From Clostridiales bacterium (GTDB lineage: Bacteria > Bacillota > Clostridia > Christensenellales > JAISNN01), in NCBI GenBank assembly GCA_031276195.1, contig JAISNN010000015.1, forward strand, positions 1 through 49,751: DNA of 49,751 bases, given 5' to 3'. Below the pieces are notes generated by a model, which did not search any database, had not been told where the DNA came from, and saw nothing but the letters and a program-made list of their open reading frames with translations. Position 1 is the first letter of the stretch; each line of letters begins with the position of its first letter. Below are positions 1 through 7,137 of the stretch, one piece after another. The translations under genes were made by a program, and so were the position numbers.

Positions 1-360
1 AAAATAGGGCTAAAAATGCTGCAAAAACAAGCGAAAAACGTCATAAAATAAGGATAAAAATGCGGCAAAAACAAGCGAAAAACGTCGTAAAATATGCCTA
101 AAATAGGGCTAAAAACAGCCGAAAAACGGCATAAAAAAGGCTAAAACAGGGCTAAAAACAGTCAAAAAACGGCATAAAATAGGGCTAAAAATGCGGCAAA
201 AACAAGCGAAAAACGGCGTAAAATATGCCTAAAATAGGGCTAAAAACAAGCGAAAAACGGCGTAAAATATGCCTAAAAATGTGGCAAAAACAAGCGAAAA
301 ACGGCATAAAATATGCCTAAAAATGCGGCAAAAACAAGCGAAAAACGGCGTAAAGCAAGC
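1..360. repeat. Degenerate tandem array upstream of der
   Basis: The stretch is built from imperfect copies of a unit of about 43 bp containing AAAATGCGGCAAAAACAAGC followed by GAAAAACGGCGTAAAATATG, with shorter variants carrying AGGGCTAAAAACAG. Reading frames through it give only Phe/Leu-rich repetitive peptides on the minus strand, which I regard as artefacts. No promoter for der stands out inside it. The left edge of the window cuts the array. Confidence 0.8.
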
Positions 361-436
361 CGAAAATAGAGTATAAAATAAGCCGAAGAAGAGTATAAAA
401 CAAGGCTGAAAGCCGTCGGAATTCAAGGAAAAAAAT

Positions 437-1771
437 ATGAAAAAGAAACCTTTGGTCGCCGTGATCGGACGACCTAACGTCGGAAAATCGACGTTTTTTA
501 ACAGAATCGCGGGACGGAAAATCGCGATCGTCGAGAACCGTCCGGGTATTACCCGCGACAGATTGTTCGCCGACGTCGAGTGGTGCGGCTATAATTTTAC
601 CGCGATAGATACCGGCGGTTTGGAGGTCAAATCTAACGACGTTATGTGGTCGCATATACGCCGTCAAGTCGAGTTCGCCGCGGAAACAGCCGACCTCATT
701 TTGTTTTTGACGGACGGAAAAAGCGGCGTACTGCCCGAGGATTACGACGTCGCGGACTTTATCAGAAAGACCAAAAAACCTTGCGTTTTGGCGGTCAATA
801 AGGTTGATAACCGCGAAAACGAAGACGCCGTCTATGACTTTTATTCGCTGGGATTGGGTACGCCTTTCTCTATATCCGCCGAACAGGGCAAGGGAATAGG
901 AGATTTGCTGGACGAAATCACGGGGCTTTTAAAGGAAAAAGTCGGGGAAAGCGAGGCTGCGGACAGCCTCAAAATCGCCGTGATCGGTCGTCCGAACGCG
1001 GGAAAAAGTTCGATCGTAAACCGCCTTTTGGGCTTTGAGCGCGTCATCGTGAGCGATAGAGCCGGCACGACACGCGACGCGGTGGACACGGATTTTAGGT
1101 ATAAAGGCGTTGATTGTACGCTGGTCGATACGGCGGGAATACGCAAAAAAAAGAACGTCGATGAGGACGTGGAATATTACAGCGTGCTGAGAGCGTTCGA
1201 GGCGGTCAGGCGCGCGGACGTGGTTTTGATCGTTATGGACGCGGCGGAAGATATCGGCGAACAGGACGTGCGTTTGGCGGGATACGTTCACGAGCGCGGA
1301 AAGCCCTCTCTCATCGTTATGAACAAATGGGATAAGGTCGAAAAGGACGCGCATACCGTCAATAAATTTAACGCCGTTTTAAAAGAGGATTTGAAATTTA
1401 TGGACTATTTCGCGCCCGTTTACGTCTCGGCGGCAAGCGGACAGAGAGTGAAAAATATTATGCCCGAAGTATTGCGCGTCTATGAAAATTCAAAAAAGCG
1501 CGTTACCACGGGCGTTTTGAACGACGTTATCAGAGAGGCGGTTTCGGTCAACGAACCGCCCTCAAAAAACGGCAGACGGTTGAAAATATATTTTGCGACG
1601 GAGGCTCTCGTTTCGCCGCCGACTTTCGTTTTTTTTGTCAACGATGCGGATTTGGTTCATTTTTCGTACAAACGGTATTTGGAAAATTCTATACGCGCCG
1701 CCGTGGATTTTTCGGGAACGCCGATTCGTTTGGAATTTAAAGAGAAGAACGAGAAAGAGGCGTATGATTGA
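437..1771 (+). CDS. der: Ribosome biogenesis GTPase Der (EngA)
   Basis: Der is a double-domain GTPase needed for maturation of the 50S ribosomal subunit in the cytoplasm. The 444-residue protein has two Ras-like G domains in tandem. The first carries the P-loop GRPNVGKST at about residue 11, DTGG and NKVD. The second carries GRPNAGKSS at about residue 183, DTAG and NKWD. A C-terminal KH-like domain follows, with a FFVNDADLVHFSYKRYLEN segment typical of the family. Length matches the usual 430-490. The start is fixed by AAGGA at 425-429, seven bases before the ATG. In Firmicutes der often sits near plsY, gpsA and spoIVA. Here the neighbours are repeat DNA and an unrelated small membrane protein gene. 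Confidence 0.97.
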   Translation: MKKKPLVAVIGRPNVGKSTFFNRIAGRKIAIVENRPGITRDRLFADVEWCGYNFTAIDTGGLEVKSNDVMWSHIRRQVEFAAETADLILFLTDGKSGVLPEDYDVADFIRKTKKPCVLAVNKVDNRENEDAVYDFYSLGLGTPFSISAEQGKGIGDLLDEITGLLKEKVGESEAADSLKIAVIGRPNAGKSSIVNRLLGFERVIVSDRAGTTRDAVDTDFRYKGVDCTLVDTAGIRKKKNVDEDVEYYSVLRAFEAVRRADVVLIVMDAAEDIGEQDVRLAGYVHERGKPSLIVMNKWDKVEKDAHTVNKFNAVLKEDLKFMDYFAPVYVSAASGQRVKNIMPEVLRVYENSKKRVTTGVLNDVIREAVSVNEPPSKNGRRLKIYFATEALVSPPTFVFFVNDADLVHFSYKRYLENSIRAAVDFSGTPIRLEFKEKNEKEAYD

Positions 1772-1885
1772 CGGCGGTCGGCGGTTGGTGATCGGTGGTT
1801 AGCGGCGGTATTTATTAGTGATTAGCGGTCGGTAATTAGTGGTTGGCGGCGGTGATTATTAGTTGCCGGTGGTTAGACTGTTAGT
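1772..1885. repeat. GGTTAGCGG / GGTCGGCGG short-motif repeat, copy 1
   Basis: A low-complexity run of short motifs such as GGCGGTCGGCGGTT, GGTTAGCGGCGG and GATTAGCGG follows der directly. The same motif family recurs after the nitroreductase gene at 46447-46730 and, in inverted orientation, at 34136-34305. No gene or terminator is visible here. Confidence 0.75.
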
Positions 1886-1903
1886 CTATAAACGAATAAT
1901 ATT

Positions 1904-2103
1904 CAATGCGTATTTAAAGATAAAAGCCGAAAAAAAGTTGTCAATGCGTATTTAAAGATAAAAAACCGAAAAAAATAGTTGTCAATGCGTATTTAAAGAT
2001 AAAAAGCCGAAAAAAATAGTGATCAATGCGTATTTTAAGATAAAAGCCGAAAAAAATAGCTATTAATGCGTATTTTAAGATAAAAGCCGAAAATAACGGT
2101 GAG
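1904..2103. repeat. Tandem array, five copies of about 40 bp
   Basis: Five consecutive copies start with AATGCGTATTT(A/T)AAGATAAAA and continue with GCCGAAAAAAATAG plus a variable 4-6 base tail. Units are 38-41 bp, so lengths are not multiples of three. The minus-strand frame through it is an artefact of the repeat. Confidence 0.85.
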
Positions 2104-2147
2104 CGCATATTAAAAAAAATACAACCGATTAAAAAAGATAAAAAACG

Positions 2148-2198
2148 AATATTCCCGCGGCAAAGCGAATATATATTTTGCAGCGGGAGTATTTTTTT
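2148..2198 (+). promoter_or_regulatory. Hairpin with T-run overlapping the ribosome binding site
   Basis: AATATTCCCGC at 2148-2158 can pair with GCGGGAGTATT at 2183-2193 (one G-U pair), and T-rich sequence runs directly into the ATG at 2200. The 3' arm contains GGGAG, the only Shine-Dalgarno-like sequence for the next gene. The structure could be a terminator/attenuator or a translational switch that hides the ribosome site. This is an inference from base pairing only. Confidence 0.45.
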
Positions 2199-2199
2199 T

Positions 2200-2589
2200 A
2201 TGAAGCGTATTAAGATTGAAAAGGATTTTGTTATAGACGTTTTGCGCGCCTCGGCAATCGCGCTCTTGGCGTCGGTCATAGCGGTTATCGCTTTTGCCTT
2301 TATATTCAAGGCGTTGGATTTGGACACGGCGGTCATCGAAATCGGGAACGCCGTGATCAAACTGATAAGCATTTTTGCGGGCGCGTTTTTGGGAATCCGC
2401 GTGATGAAACACGGGATTTTAAAGGGCGTTTTGGTAGGCGCGCTGTTTTTATCGTTTAGCATAGCGGTTATGAAAATATTTAATTCGGACATAAAAACGC
2501 CGATTTTTACCCTTTTGAACGTCGCGTCGTCCTTGCTTTTCGGCGCGGTATCGGGCGTGTTCGCGGTCAATTTTAAGAGAAAGCGTTGA
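2200..2589 (+). CDS. Small integral membrane protein, TIGR04086-like
   Basis: The 129-residue protein is almost entirely hydrophobic, with four predicted membrane segments at about residues 15-37, 45-68, 72-92 and 100-122, and a basic tail FKRKR. Length, four-helix pattern and small-residue-rich helices fit the TIGR04086 (YrzE-like) family of Clostridia and Bacilli, whose function is unknown. The start follows GGGAG with a ten-base spacing inside a predicted hairpin. The last 50 or so bases of the gene and its downstream flank are duplicated about 533 bp away (3070-3176). Confidence 0.7.
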   Translation: MKRIKIEKDFVIDVLRASAIALLASVIAVIAFAFIFKALDLDTAVIEIGNAVIKLISIFAGAFLGIRVMKHGILKGVLVGALFLSFSIAVMKIFNSDIKTPIFTLLNVASSLLFGAVSGVFAVNFKRKR

Positions 2590-2870
2590 TTATTGCCAAA
2601 GGTCTTTGATGGTTTATAAAGGGGGGAGGGAATTTTTCACAAGGTTGCCCCACCCCTACACCCCTCCCACGGAGGGGAATAGCGGATAATAAGGGAAGGT
2701 CGCCCCACCCCTTTAATCCCCTCCCACGGAGGGGAATTGAGGAAAATAATAAGGTCGCCCCACCCCTTTAATCCCCTCCCACGGAGGGGAATTGAGGAAA
2801 ATAAGGGAAGGTCGCCCCACCCCCTTTAATCCCCTTCCACGGAGGGGATTATAAGGATAAATAAGGAAAA

Positions 2871-2975
2871 TGCCGTTAAAATGTGTTGTTTTTGTTTTCT
2901 ATCGTCATCGACGTAAATAGTTCATATCAAAACGACGTTACGCCCCACCCCCACACCCCTCCCACGGAGGGGAAT
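2871..2975 (+). repeat. Composite dispersed element, full copy
   Basis: A module TGCCGTTAAAATG(T/C)GT..TTTTCTATCGTCAT(T/C)GACG is followed by AAATAGTTCATATCAAAACG, ACGTTACGCCCCACC and the GC hairpin. The same order recurs on the minus strand at 31167-31262 and 47402-47513. A partial copy lacking the hairpin is at about 3238-3284. The conserved order over about 105 bp marks it as one dispersed unit, perhaps a MITE or structured element. Confidence 0.75.
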
Positions 2976-3069
2976 TGCGGATAATAAGGGAAGGTCGCCC
3001 CACCCCCTTTGCCCCCTCCCACGGAGGGGAATTTAGAGCGCGTCAACTGCCGTTAGGTGGGCGATTTTT

Positions 3070-3176
3070 GCTTTTCGGCGCGGTATCGGGCGTATTCGCG
3101 GTTAACTTTAAGAGAAAGCGTTGATTATTGCCAAAGGTCTTTGATGGTTTATAAAGGGGGGAGGGAATTTTTCACA
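3070..3176 (+). pseudogene. Duplicated 3' end of the TIGR04086-like gene
   Basis: About 107 bp repeat the end of the gene at 2200-2589 and its downstream flank (2537-2643) almost exactly, including the stop codon and the following GATTATTGCCAAAGGTCTTT. Three substitutions are visible in the coding part (GTG/GTA, GTC/GTT, AAT/AAC), all at third codon positions. There is no start codon or ribosome site, so this is a remnant of a segmental duplication. Confidence 0.85.
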
Positions 3177-3396
3177 AGGTCGCCCCACCCCTTTTGATCC
3201 CCTCCCACGGAGGGGGATATAAGGATAAATAAGGAAAATGCCGTTAAAATGCGTCGTTTTCGTTTTCTATCGTCATTGACGGTAACTGCCGCTTTATTAC
3301 ACATTTTTAACTATTAAATGAAAATATGTTTGATTTAACGCCGTTATATGATAGACGGCTTTTGTGTTTTTGATGAAATCACCTTTAAAGGCAAAC

Positions 3397-3424
3397 AAAA
3401 AAGAGTCGTTATAAAACAACTCTT
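3397..3424 (-). terminator. Intrinsic terminator of the minus-strand small RNA
   Basis: On the minus strand AAGAGTTGTT and AACGACTCTT form a 10-bp stem (one G-U pair) around a four-base loop, followed by TTTTG. Confidence 0.7.
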
Positions 3425-3530
3425 CTTTGCACCGGTCTACGCCATGCCGCTACGAGGCGGCAATTTCAGCCTTGCGGTTCCGGTCGCCGTTTTTCATTTT
3501 AAACGGTACTTGTGACAAAGCATCGGCAAG
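3397..3530 (-). ncRNA. Putative structured small RNA, family not recognised
   Basis: A promoter with perfect consensus boxes (TTGACA, 17 bp, TATAAT; 3535-3563) reads leftward into about 130 nt that end at a 10-bp hairpin followed by a T run (3397-3424). No start codon with a ribosome site is present. Between promoter and terminator the RNA can form nested helices: ACUUG/CAAGU at the 5' end, CCGUUU/AAACGG (3487-3506), ACCGG/CCGGU (3431-3435 with 3480-3484) enclosing GCCGC/GCGGC (3446-3461). I compared it by memory with SRP RNA, 6S RNA, tmRNA and common riboswitches and saw no match. The combination suggests an abundant, independently transcribed RNA. Confidence 0.6.
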
Positions 3531-3534
3531 TATT

Positions 3535-3563
3535 ATTATATAGGGGATTAAAATAAATGTCAA
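3535..3563 (-). promoter_or_regulatory. Consensus SigA promoter for the minus-strand small RNA
   Basis: On the minus strand TTGACA (3558-3563) is separated by exactly 17 bp from TATAAT (3535-3540). Both hexamers are perfect matches. Transcription should start near 3527-3531. Confidence 0.8.
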
Positions 3564-3740
3564 GTTAAAAAACAAGAAAAATGAGGAAATTTTTTTATTT
3601 CGGGATAAAAGGGAGGCTTTTTTATTAGACTATAAATAAACGCGTTTTCGGGTTTTTTAAATCTATGCGCGGACGCCGCATAGGGATTTTTTGCCCGGCG
3701 GACGGTTTACGGCGCGGAAATATTTTGCGGATTTTTTAAT

Positions 3741-3777
3741 TTTGCATAGTATTCTACGCCGTAGAATACTATGCAAA
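3741..3777. repeat. Palindrome family (TTTGCATAGTATTCTAC), full copy 1
   Basis: Two perfect 17-bp arms TTTGCATAGTATTCTAC and its complement are separated by GCC. It lies 135 bp upstream of the spoIVB start. Related full or half copies occur at 5568-5612, 13131-13258, 18035-18270, 27526-27790 and 29306-29375. The 3541-3911 gap also holds a weaker hairpin (CTATGCG/CGCATAG near 3664-3684) followed by a T run. Confidence 0.9.
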
Positions 3778-3911
3778 ACGTAAGTTTTAAAAAACAATAT
3801 CGATTTCCGATACGCCGGCGGCGCGCTTTTTAAAAGGGCGGGAGTTAAACGCCGTAAAAAAAACTGCCGTACACTTCGTGAAACCGGTATGGCTTCTTAG
3901 GAGAAATTTAG

Positions 3912-5483
3912 ATGAAAAAGAATTTTTTTGCCGTCTTGTTTGCCGTATTTATTACGTGCGCGTTCGCTTTTTTCGCCAATTACGGCGCGCCTATATCCGC
4001 GAATAACTTTTCGCATTCCGCTTTGAACGCGGGAGAAGGGGCGGCGTTATCGCGGAATTATTTTGCAAAATCCGCGCTAAACGCGGAAACGGATTTCGGC
4101 ATAAACGCGGGCGCAAACGCGGAATGCAATAACGTTTTTAATAAGTTCGGGCAAGCGTGCGCGGACGTAAATGCAAGAGAGTATTCGGAAAATAATAACG
4201 CTTTAAGGCGGGTAGGTAAATCGGATTTCGGAGCGAACGCAAGAACGTATGCGGAATGCAATAACGCTTTTAGTAAGTTCAGACAAACGGGCGCGGACGT
4301 AAATGCAAGAGAATATTCGGGAAATAATAACGCTTTAAGGCGGGTAGGTAAAGCGGATTTCGGAGCGAATGCAAAGACATATTCGGAATGCAATAACGTT
4401 TTTAGCAAGTTCGGACAAACGGGCGCGGACGTAAGATATGCGGCGGAATATAAAAATAGCGGAAAAATCGGTAAATTTTACGGCGGCTTAAAAAAATTCT
4501 TCGAAAAATTTAAAGAACCTAAACAAAAAGACGACGCGCAATCGGCGCGCGATATCATATATTCGGACGACGTGTATCTGGGCGGCATCCCGATCGGAAT
4601 TTCCTTGACCGCGGACGGGCTTATCATCGCCGGAAAAAATGACATAATCACAAAAACGGGCGTCGTATCGCCGTCCGCAAAATCGAATATTATGAACGGC
4701 GACGTTCTGCTCTTTATAAACGACAAAAAAATCGCAAAACCCGACGACATCGCCGCCGCCCTGAACGGCAATAAGGGCGAAGAAGTTTTGCTGAAACTCC
4801 GCCGCGGCAAAATGGACTTTTTTGAAAGAATTAAGCCCGCGGAAGATTCATTGACGGGCGCAAGACGGCTGGGACTTATCGTGAAAACCGACCTTATGGG
4901 CGTCGGAACTCTGACGTTCGTCAAAAATAACGCGAGATACGGCGCGCTGGGACACCAAATCGCAGACGCGGAAACGGGAATCAAAGATCTGAACGGCGGC
5001 GATATATACGAATGCTCGATCATAGGAATCGTCAAAGGCGAGAAAAATAAGGCCGGCGAGTTGAGAGGGTTGATTAACAAAAGCGGAGGGTCATACGGCA
5101 CGATCGATAAAAATAATCATTTCGGAATATTCGGATCGGCAAACGACGTTATGACACAAAAATTAGAGAAAATTTCCGTGGGCAGCAAGTATGCGGTCAA
5201 ACCCGGGAAAGCGTCTATCAGAACGACAATCGCGGGCGAAACTCCAAACGAATATGAAATCGAAATCGTAAAAACGAATTTTCAAAGCGGAAAAAGCGAA
5301 AAAGGAATGATCATCAGAGTTACGGACGAAAACCTTTTGAAAACGACCGGGGGAATATTGCAGGGGATGAGCGGAAGTCCGATCATTCAAGACGGAAAAC
5401 TCGTCGGAGCGGTAACGCACGTGTTTGTGAACGATCCGTCGAAAGGTTACGGAATGTATATAGATTTTATGTTGAGCGAATGA
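3912..5483 (+). CDS. spoIVB: SpoIVB-like sporulation serine protease (S55) with N-terminal repeats
   Basis: SpoIVB is secreted from the forespore into the intermembrane space and cleaves SpoIVFA, triggering pro-SigK processing. The 523-residue protein has a signal-like hydrophobic N-terminus (about 6-25), a PDZ domain around residues 225-310 and an S55 peptidase domain with the catalytic His in GALGHQI (about residue 348) and Ser in QGMSGSPI (about 487). It is about 100 residues longer than usual because residues 60-180 are an Asn-rich segment of 44-residue tandem repeats. The start follows AGGAG at 3899-3903. It stands alone between two palindromes rather than next to recN and spo0A, as is common in Clostridia. 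Its presence implies a sporulation pathway now or in ancestry. Confidence 0.93.
   Translation: MKKNFFAVLFAVFITCAFAFFANYGAPISANNFSHSALNAGEGAALSRNYFAKSALNAETDFGINAGANAECNNVFNKFGQACADVNAREYSENNNALRRVGKSDFGANARTYAECNNAFSKFRQTGADVNAREYSGNNNALRRVGKADFGANAKTYSECNNVFSKFGQTGADVRYAAEYKNSGKIGKFYGGLKKFFEKFKEPKQKDDAQSARDIIYSDDVYLGGIPIGISLTADGLIIAGKNDIITKTGVVSPSAKSNIMNGDVLLFINDKKIAKPDDIAAALNGNKGEEVLLKLRRGKMDFFERIKPAEDSLTGARRLGLIVKTDLMGVGTLTFVKNNARYGALGHQIADAETGIKDLNGGDIYECSIIGIVKGEKNKAGELRGLINKSGGSYGTIDKNNHFGIFGSANDVMTQKLEKISVGSKYAVKPGKASIRTTIAGETPNEYEIEIVKTNFQSGKSEKGMIIRVTDENLLKTTGGILQGMSGSPIIQDGKLVGAVTHVFVNDPSKGYGMYIDFMLSE
4118..4437 (+). repeat. In-frame 132-bp tandem repeat inside spoIVB
   Basis: GGAATGCAATAACG recurs at 4121, 4253 and 4385, exactly 132 bp apart, giving about 2.5 copies of a 44-residue unit with the motifs AECNN, ADVNAREYS, NNNALRRVGK and DFGANA. 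The unit is a multiple of three, so the frame is kept. It lies between the signal sequence and the PDZ domain. Confidence 0.92.
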
Positions 5484-5567
5484 AAAAAAGAGGATTTTTG
5501 GAATATTTTGTGCGGAATAGGCGAACGGCGGAAAGGGATGCGGTTTTTACTAATCGGAATAAAAAAA

Positions 5568-5612
5568 GTGTTTTGCATAGTATTCTATGACGTAGAATAC
5601 TATGCAAAACAC
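5568..5612. repeat. Palindrome family, full copy 2
   Basis: Arms GTGTTTTGCATAGTATTCTA (20 bp, perfect) flank TGACG, 85 bp after the spoIVB stop. A separate half site TAGAGTATTCTAATT follows at about 5640. It could act as a transcript end, but there is no T run after the stem. Confidence 0.9.
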
Positions 5613-5687
5613 TTGAATAAAGGTTATTTGGGGATTTTTAGAGTATTCTAATTTACTAAAAAAGGTGAATGCGTTTTTTGAATCGGC

Positions 5688-5841
5688 CGCCCCACCCCCT
5701 TGATCCCCTCCCACGGAGGGGAATGTAATGTAATGATAATGAGGAAAGGTCGCCTCGCTCCTGCACCCCTCCCACGGAGGGGAATGTAATGATAATGAGG
5801 AAAGGTCGCCCCACCCCTGCACCCCTCCCACGGAGGGGAAT
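5688..5841 (+). repeat. Three GC-rich hairpin repeats
   Basis: Copies at about 5688-5724, 5751-5785 and 5808-5841, linked by GTAATGATAATGAGGAAAGGT. The remainder of the gap to 6029 is AT-rich with TTTTTATAGGTTATACAAG-like direct repeats and no recognisable gene. Confidence 0.9.
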
Positions 5842-6029
5842 TTTATGTCATCGTTTTTTGAGGTGAACGGCGTTTTTTGAGGTGAATTTGGTCGCCGCAT
5901 TAAGAAAAGCATTATATAAAATTAGACGCCGCATTTTTATGGAAAACACAAAAAAAAGAAATAACACATTTTTATAGGTTATACAAGTAAAAAAATGCCG
6001 CATTTTTATAAGATATGCAAGAAAAAAAT

Positions 6030-6620
6030 TCACATTTTTACAAGGATATTCAACAGAAAGTCCATAGCCTGGTCGGCGATTTCGGAGGACAGTTTTAAGT
6101 GCTTATAGATTTCGCGGTATTTAAAGACCGATTTTAGGTCGTCAGACTCGAAAAGTTCAGCCAACGCTTGGTGAAACTGCGTCGCGACAAGGTTTTCTTT
6201 TTCCTTTACTTTCAGGGCTTCGTCGCGCGCGATCGCCCTATGTCTTTCGATCCTCAAAACCGCGTTATAGATATGCTCGGTCATTTGGACAAGGGTAGAG
6301 GTGATGATGAACATCTGCTCGTTCGGCTTGACCTTGAAAAGACGTACGCCCTCGATCGTGGACTTCGTGTTGTCGGTGATCTCGTCGATCAAACGCGACA
6401 AGGCAAAAAGATCCTCGCGGTCGATAGGGGTAAAATAGGTCTTGTTCAGTTCGTCGATCAAAATACGCCGCGCCATATCGCCTTTATCTTCAAGGACGAT
6501 GATTTCGTCGGCGATTTTTTCGTCGTTTACCGCGCAAAACTCGTTGAGGAGTTTCATCGCGTCCTGCATAATTTTGCATTGATCGAGAAGTATGTTAAAA
6601 AAATTGACTTTATTTCCCAT
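6030..6620 (-). CDS. DUF47 / PhoU-like phosphate transport accessory protein
   Basis: The 196-residue protein is all-helical and matches the DUF47 (TIGR00153) family in length and pattern. Recognisable parts are the N-terminal FFNILLDQCKIMQDA, the LEDKGD acidic helix (about 44-49, where the family binds metal), and DRxDLFALSRLIDEI around residue 67. DUF47 proteins are encoded with PiT permeases and are thought to modulate phosphate uptake. Here the gene lies downstream of a PiT gene on the same strand, 517 bp away, with an AT-rich repeat array between, so co-transcription is plausible but not shown. Confidence 0.9.
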   Translation of the reverse strand: MGNKVNFFNILLDQCKIMQDAMKLLNEFCAVNDEKIADEIIVLEDKGDMARRILIDELNKTYFTPIDREDLFALSRLIDEITDNTKSTIEGVRLFKVKPNEQMFIITSTLVQMTEHIYNAVLRIERHRAIARDEALKVKEKENLVATQFHQALAELFESDDLKSVFKYREIYKHLKLSSEIADQAMDFLLNILVKM

Positions 6621-6682
6621 AAATTCCTTATAATTTATATGTATTTTTTGCTTTTTATTTTTTTATTATATATAGATTTGGG

Positions 6683-6747
6683 AGTTCTAAATCTGTGTGA
6701 TAAAAAGTCGTACCGGTCAAGCAAAATCATCACACAAAATTAGAACT
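6683..6747. promoter_or_regulatory. 19-bp imperfect inverted repeat upstream of the DUF47 gene
   Basis: AGTTCTAAATCTGTGTGAT (6683-6701) and ATCACACAAAATTAGAACT (6729-6747) are inverted with two mismatches and a 27-bp spacer. It lies 63 bp before the DUF47 start on the minus strand. It could be an operator or an RNA hairpin in the PiT-DUF47 transcript; sequence gives no further clue. Confidence 0.5.
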
Positions 6748-6769
6748 ATCATAGATTTATATATTTTTT

Positions 6770-7090
6770 TTGAGTAATTGTTTATATAGTGCGTTATACC
6801 GTTATTTAGGTTGTGATTATATATTATATTATACCGTTATCCGCATAGTGATTATGTATTATATCGTACCGTTATTTGCGCAGTGATTATATAGAGTGTT
6901 ATACCGTTATTTAAGTTATGATTGTATATTATGTTATATCCTTATCCGCGGTATAGTACATATATAGATTGTTATATTACCGGCAGATTGTTATTTATAA
7001 TTATCGTTATATTACAGCCGTTCTATTGTTTATAACTCTTGTTATATTATAGCCGCGTTATTATTTATGACGGCGGTTATATTATTTATT
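6770..7090. repeat. AT-rich tandem repeat between PiT and DUF47 genes
   Basis: Repeated blocks of ATACCGTTATTT, followed by GGTTGTGATTATATATTATA and similar, recur five to six times with a period of 35-40 bp, then grade into GTTATATTACAGCCG-type units. No gene is visible. Confidence 0.75.
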
Positions 7091-7137
7091 GCGCGTTTAT
7101 GCCCGTGCGGACGCCCGCTGATAAAGCAAAGCCGGCG

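Larger units (their letters stand above)
2647..3218 (+). repeat. Cluster of seven GC-rich hairpin repeats
   Basis: Seven copies of the dispersed element cGCCCCACCCC-N4-8-CCCCTCCCACGGAGGGGAAT lie at about 2647-2680, 2701-2736, 2756-2792, 2813-2850, 2941-2975, 2996-3033 and 3181-3218. The core CCCCTCC-CAC-GGAGGGG is a perfect 7-bp stem with a three-base loop. Linkers between copies are short and similar (GGAAAATAAGGGAAGGT), which suggests local amplification. No gene is visible in the stretch apart from the pseudogene fragment listed separately. Confidence 0.9.

Noticed and set aside
2647-2850. GC hairpins as ordinary intrinsic terminators
   Set aside because: They are not followed by T runs, occur up to seven times in one gap, and in both orientations relative to genes.
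3421-3490. Fragment of 16S rRNA because of the string CCGCAAGGCTGAAA on the minus strand
   Set aside because: The similarity to the rRNA segment is limited to about 14 bases, and the flanks do not match.
3380-3500. c-di-GMP (GEMM) riboswitch on the plus strand upstream of spoIVB
   Set aside because: GGCAAAC is present but the conserved core and helix order do not fit, whereas promoter and terminator both point to a minus-strand RNA.
5550-6033. Minus-strand proteins containing SPPWEG-type repeats
   Set aside because: They are translations of the GC hairpin elements and AT-rich direct repeats and have no ribosome sites.
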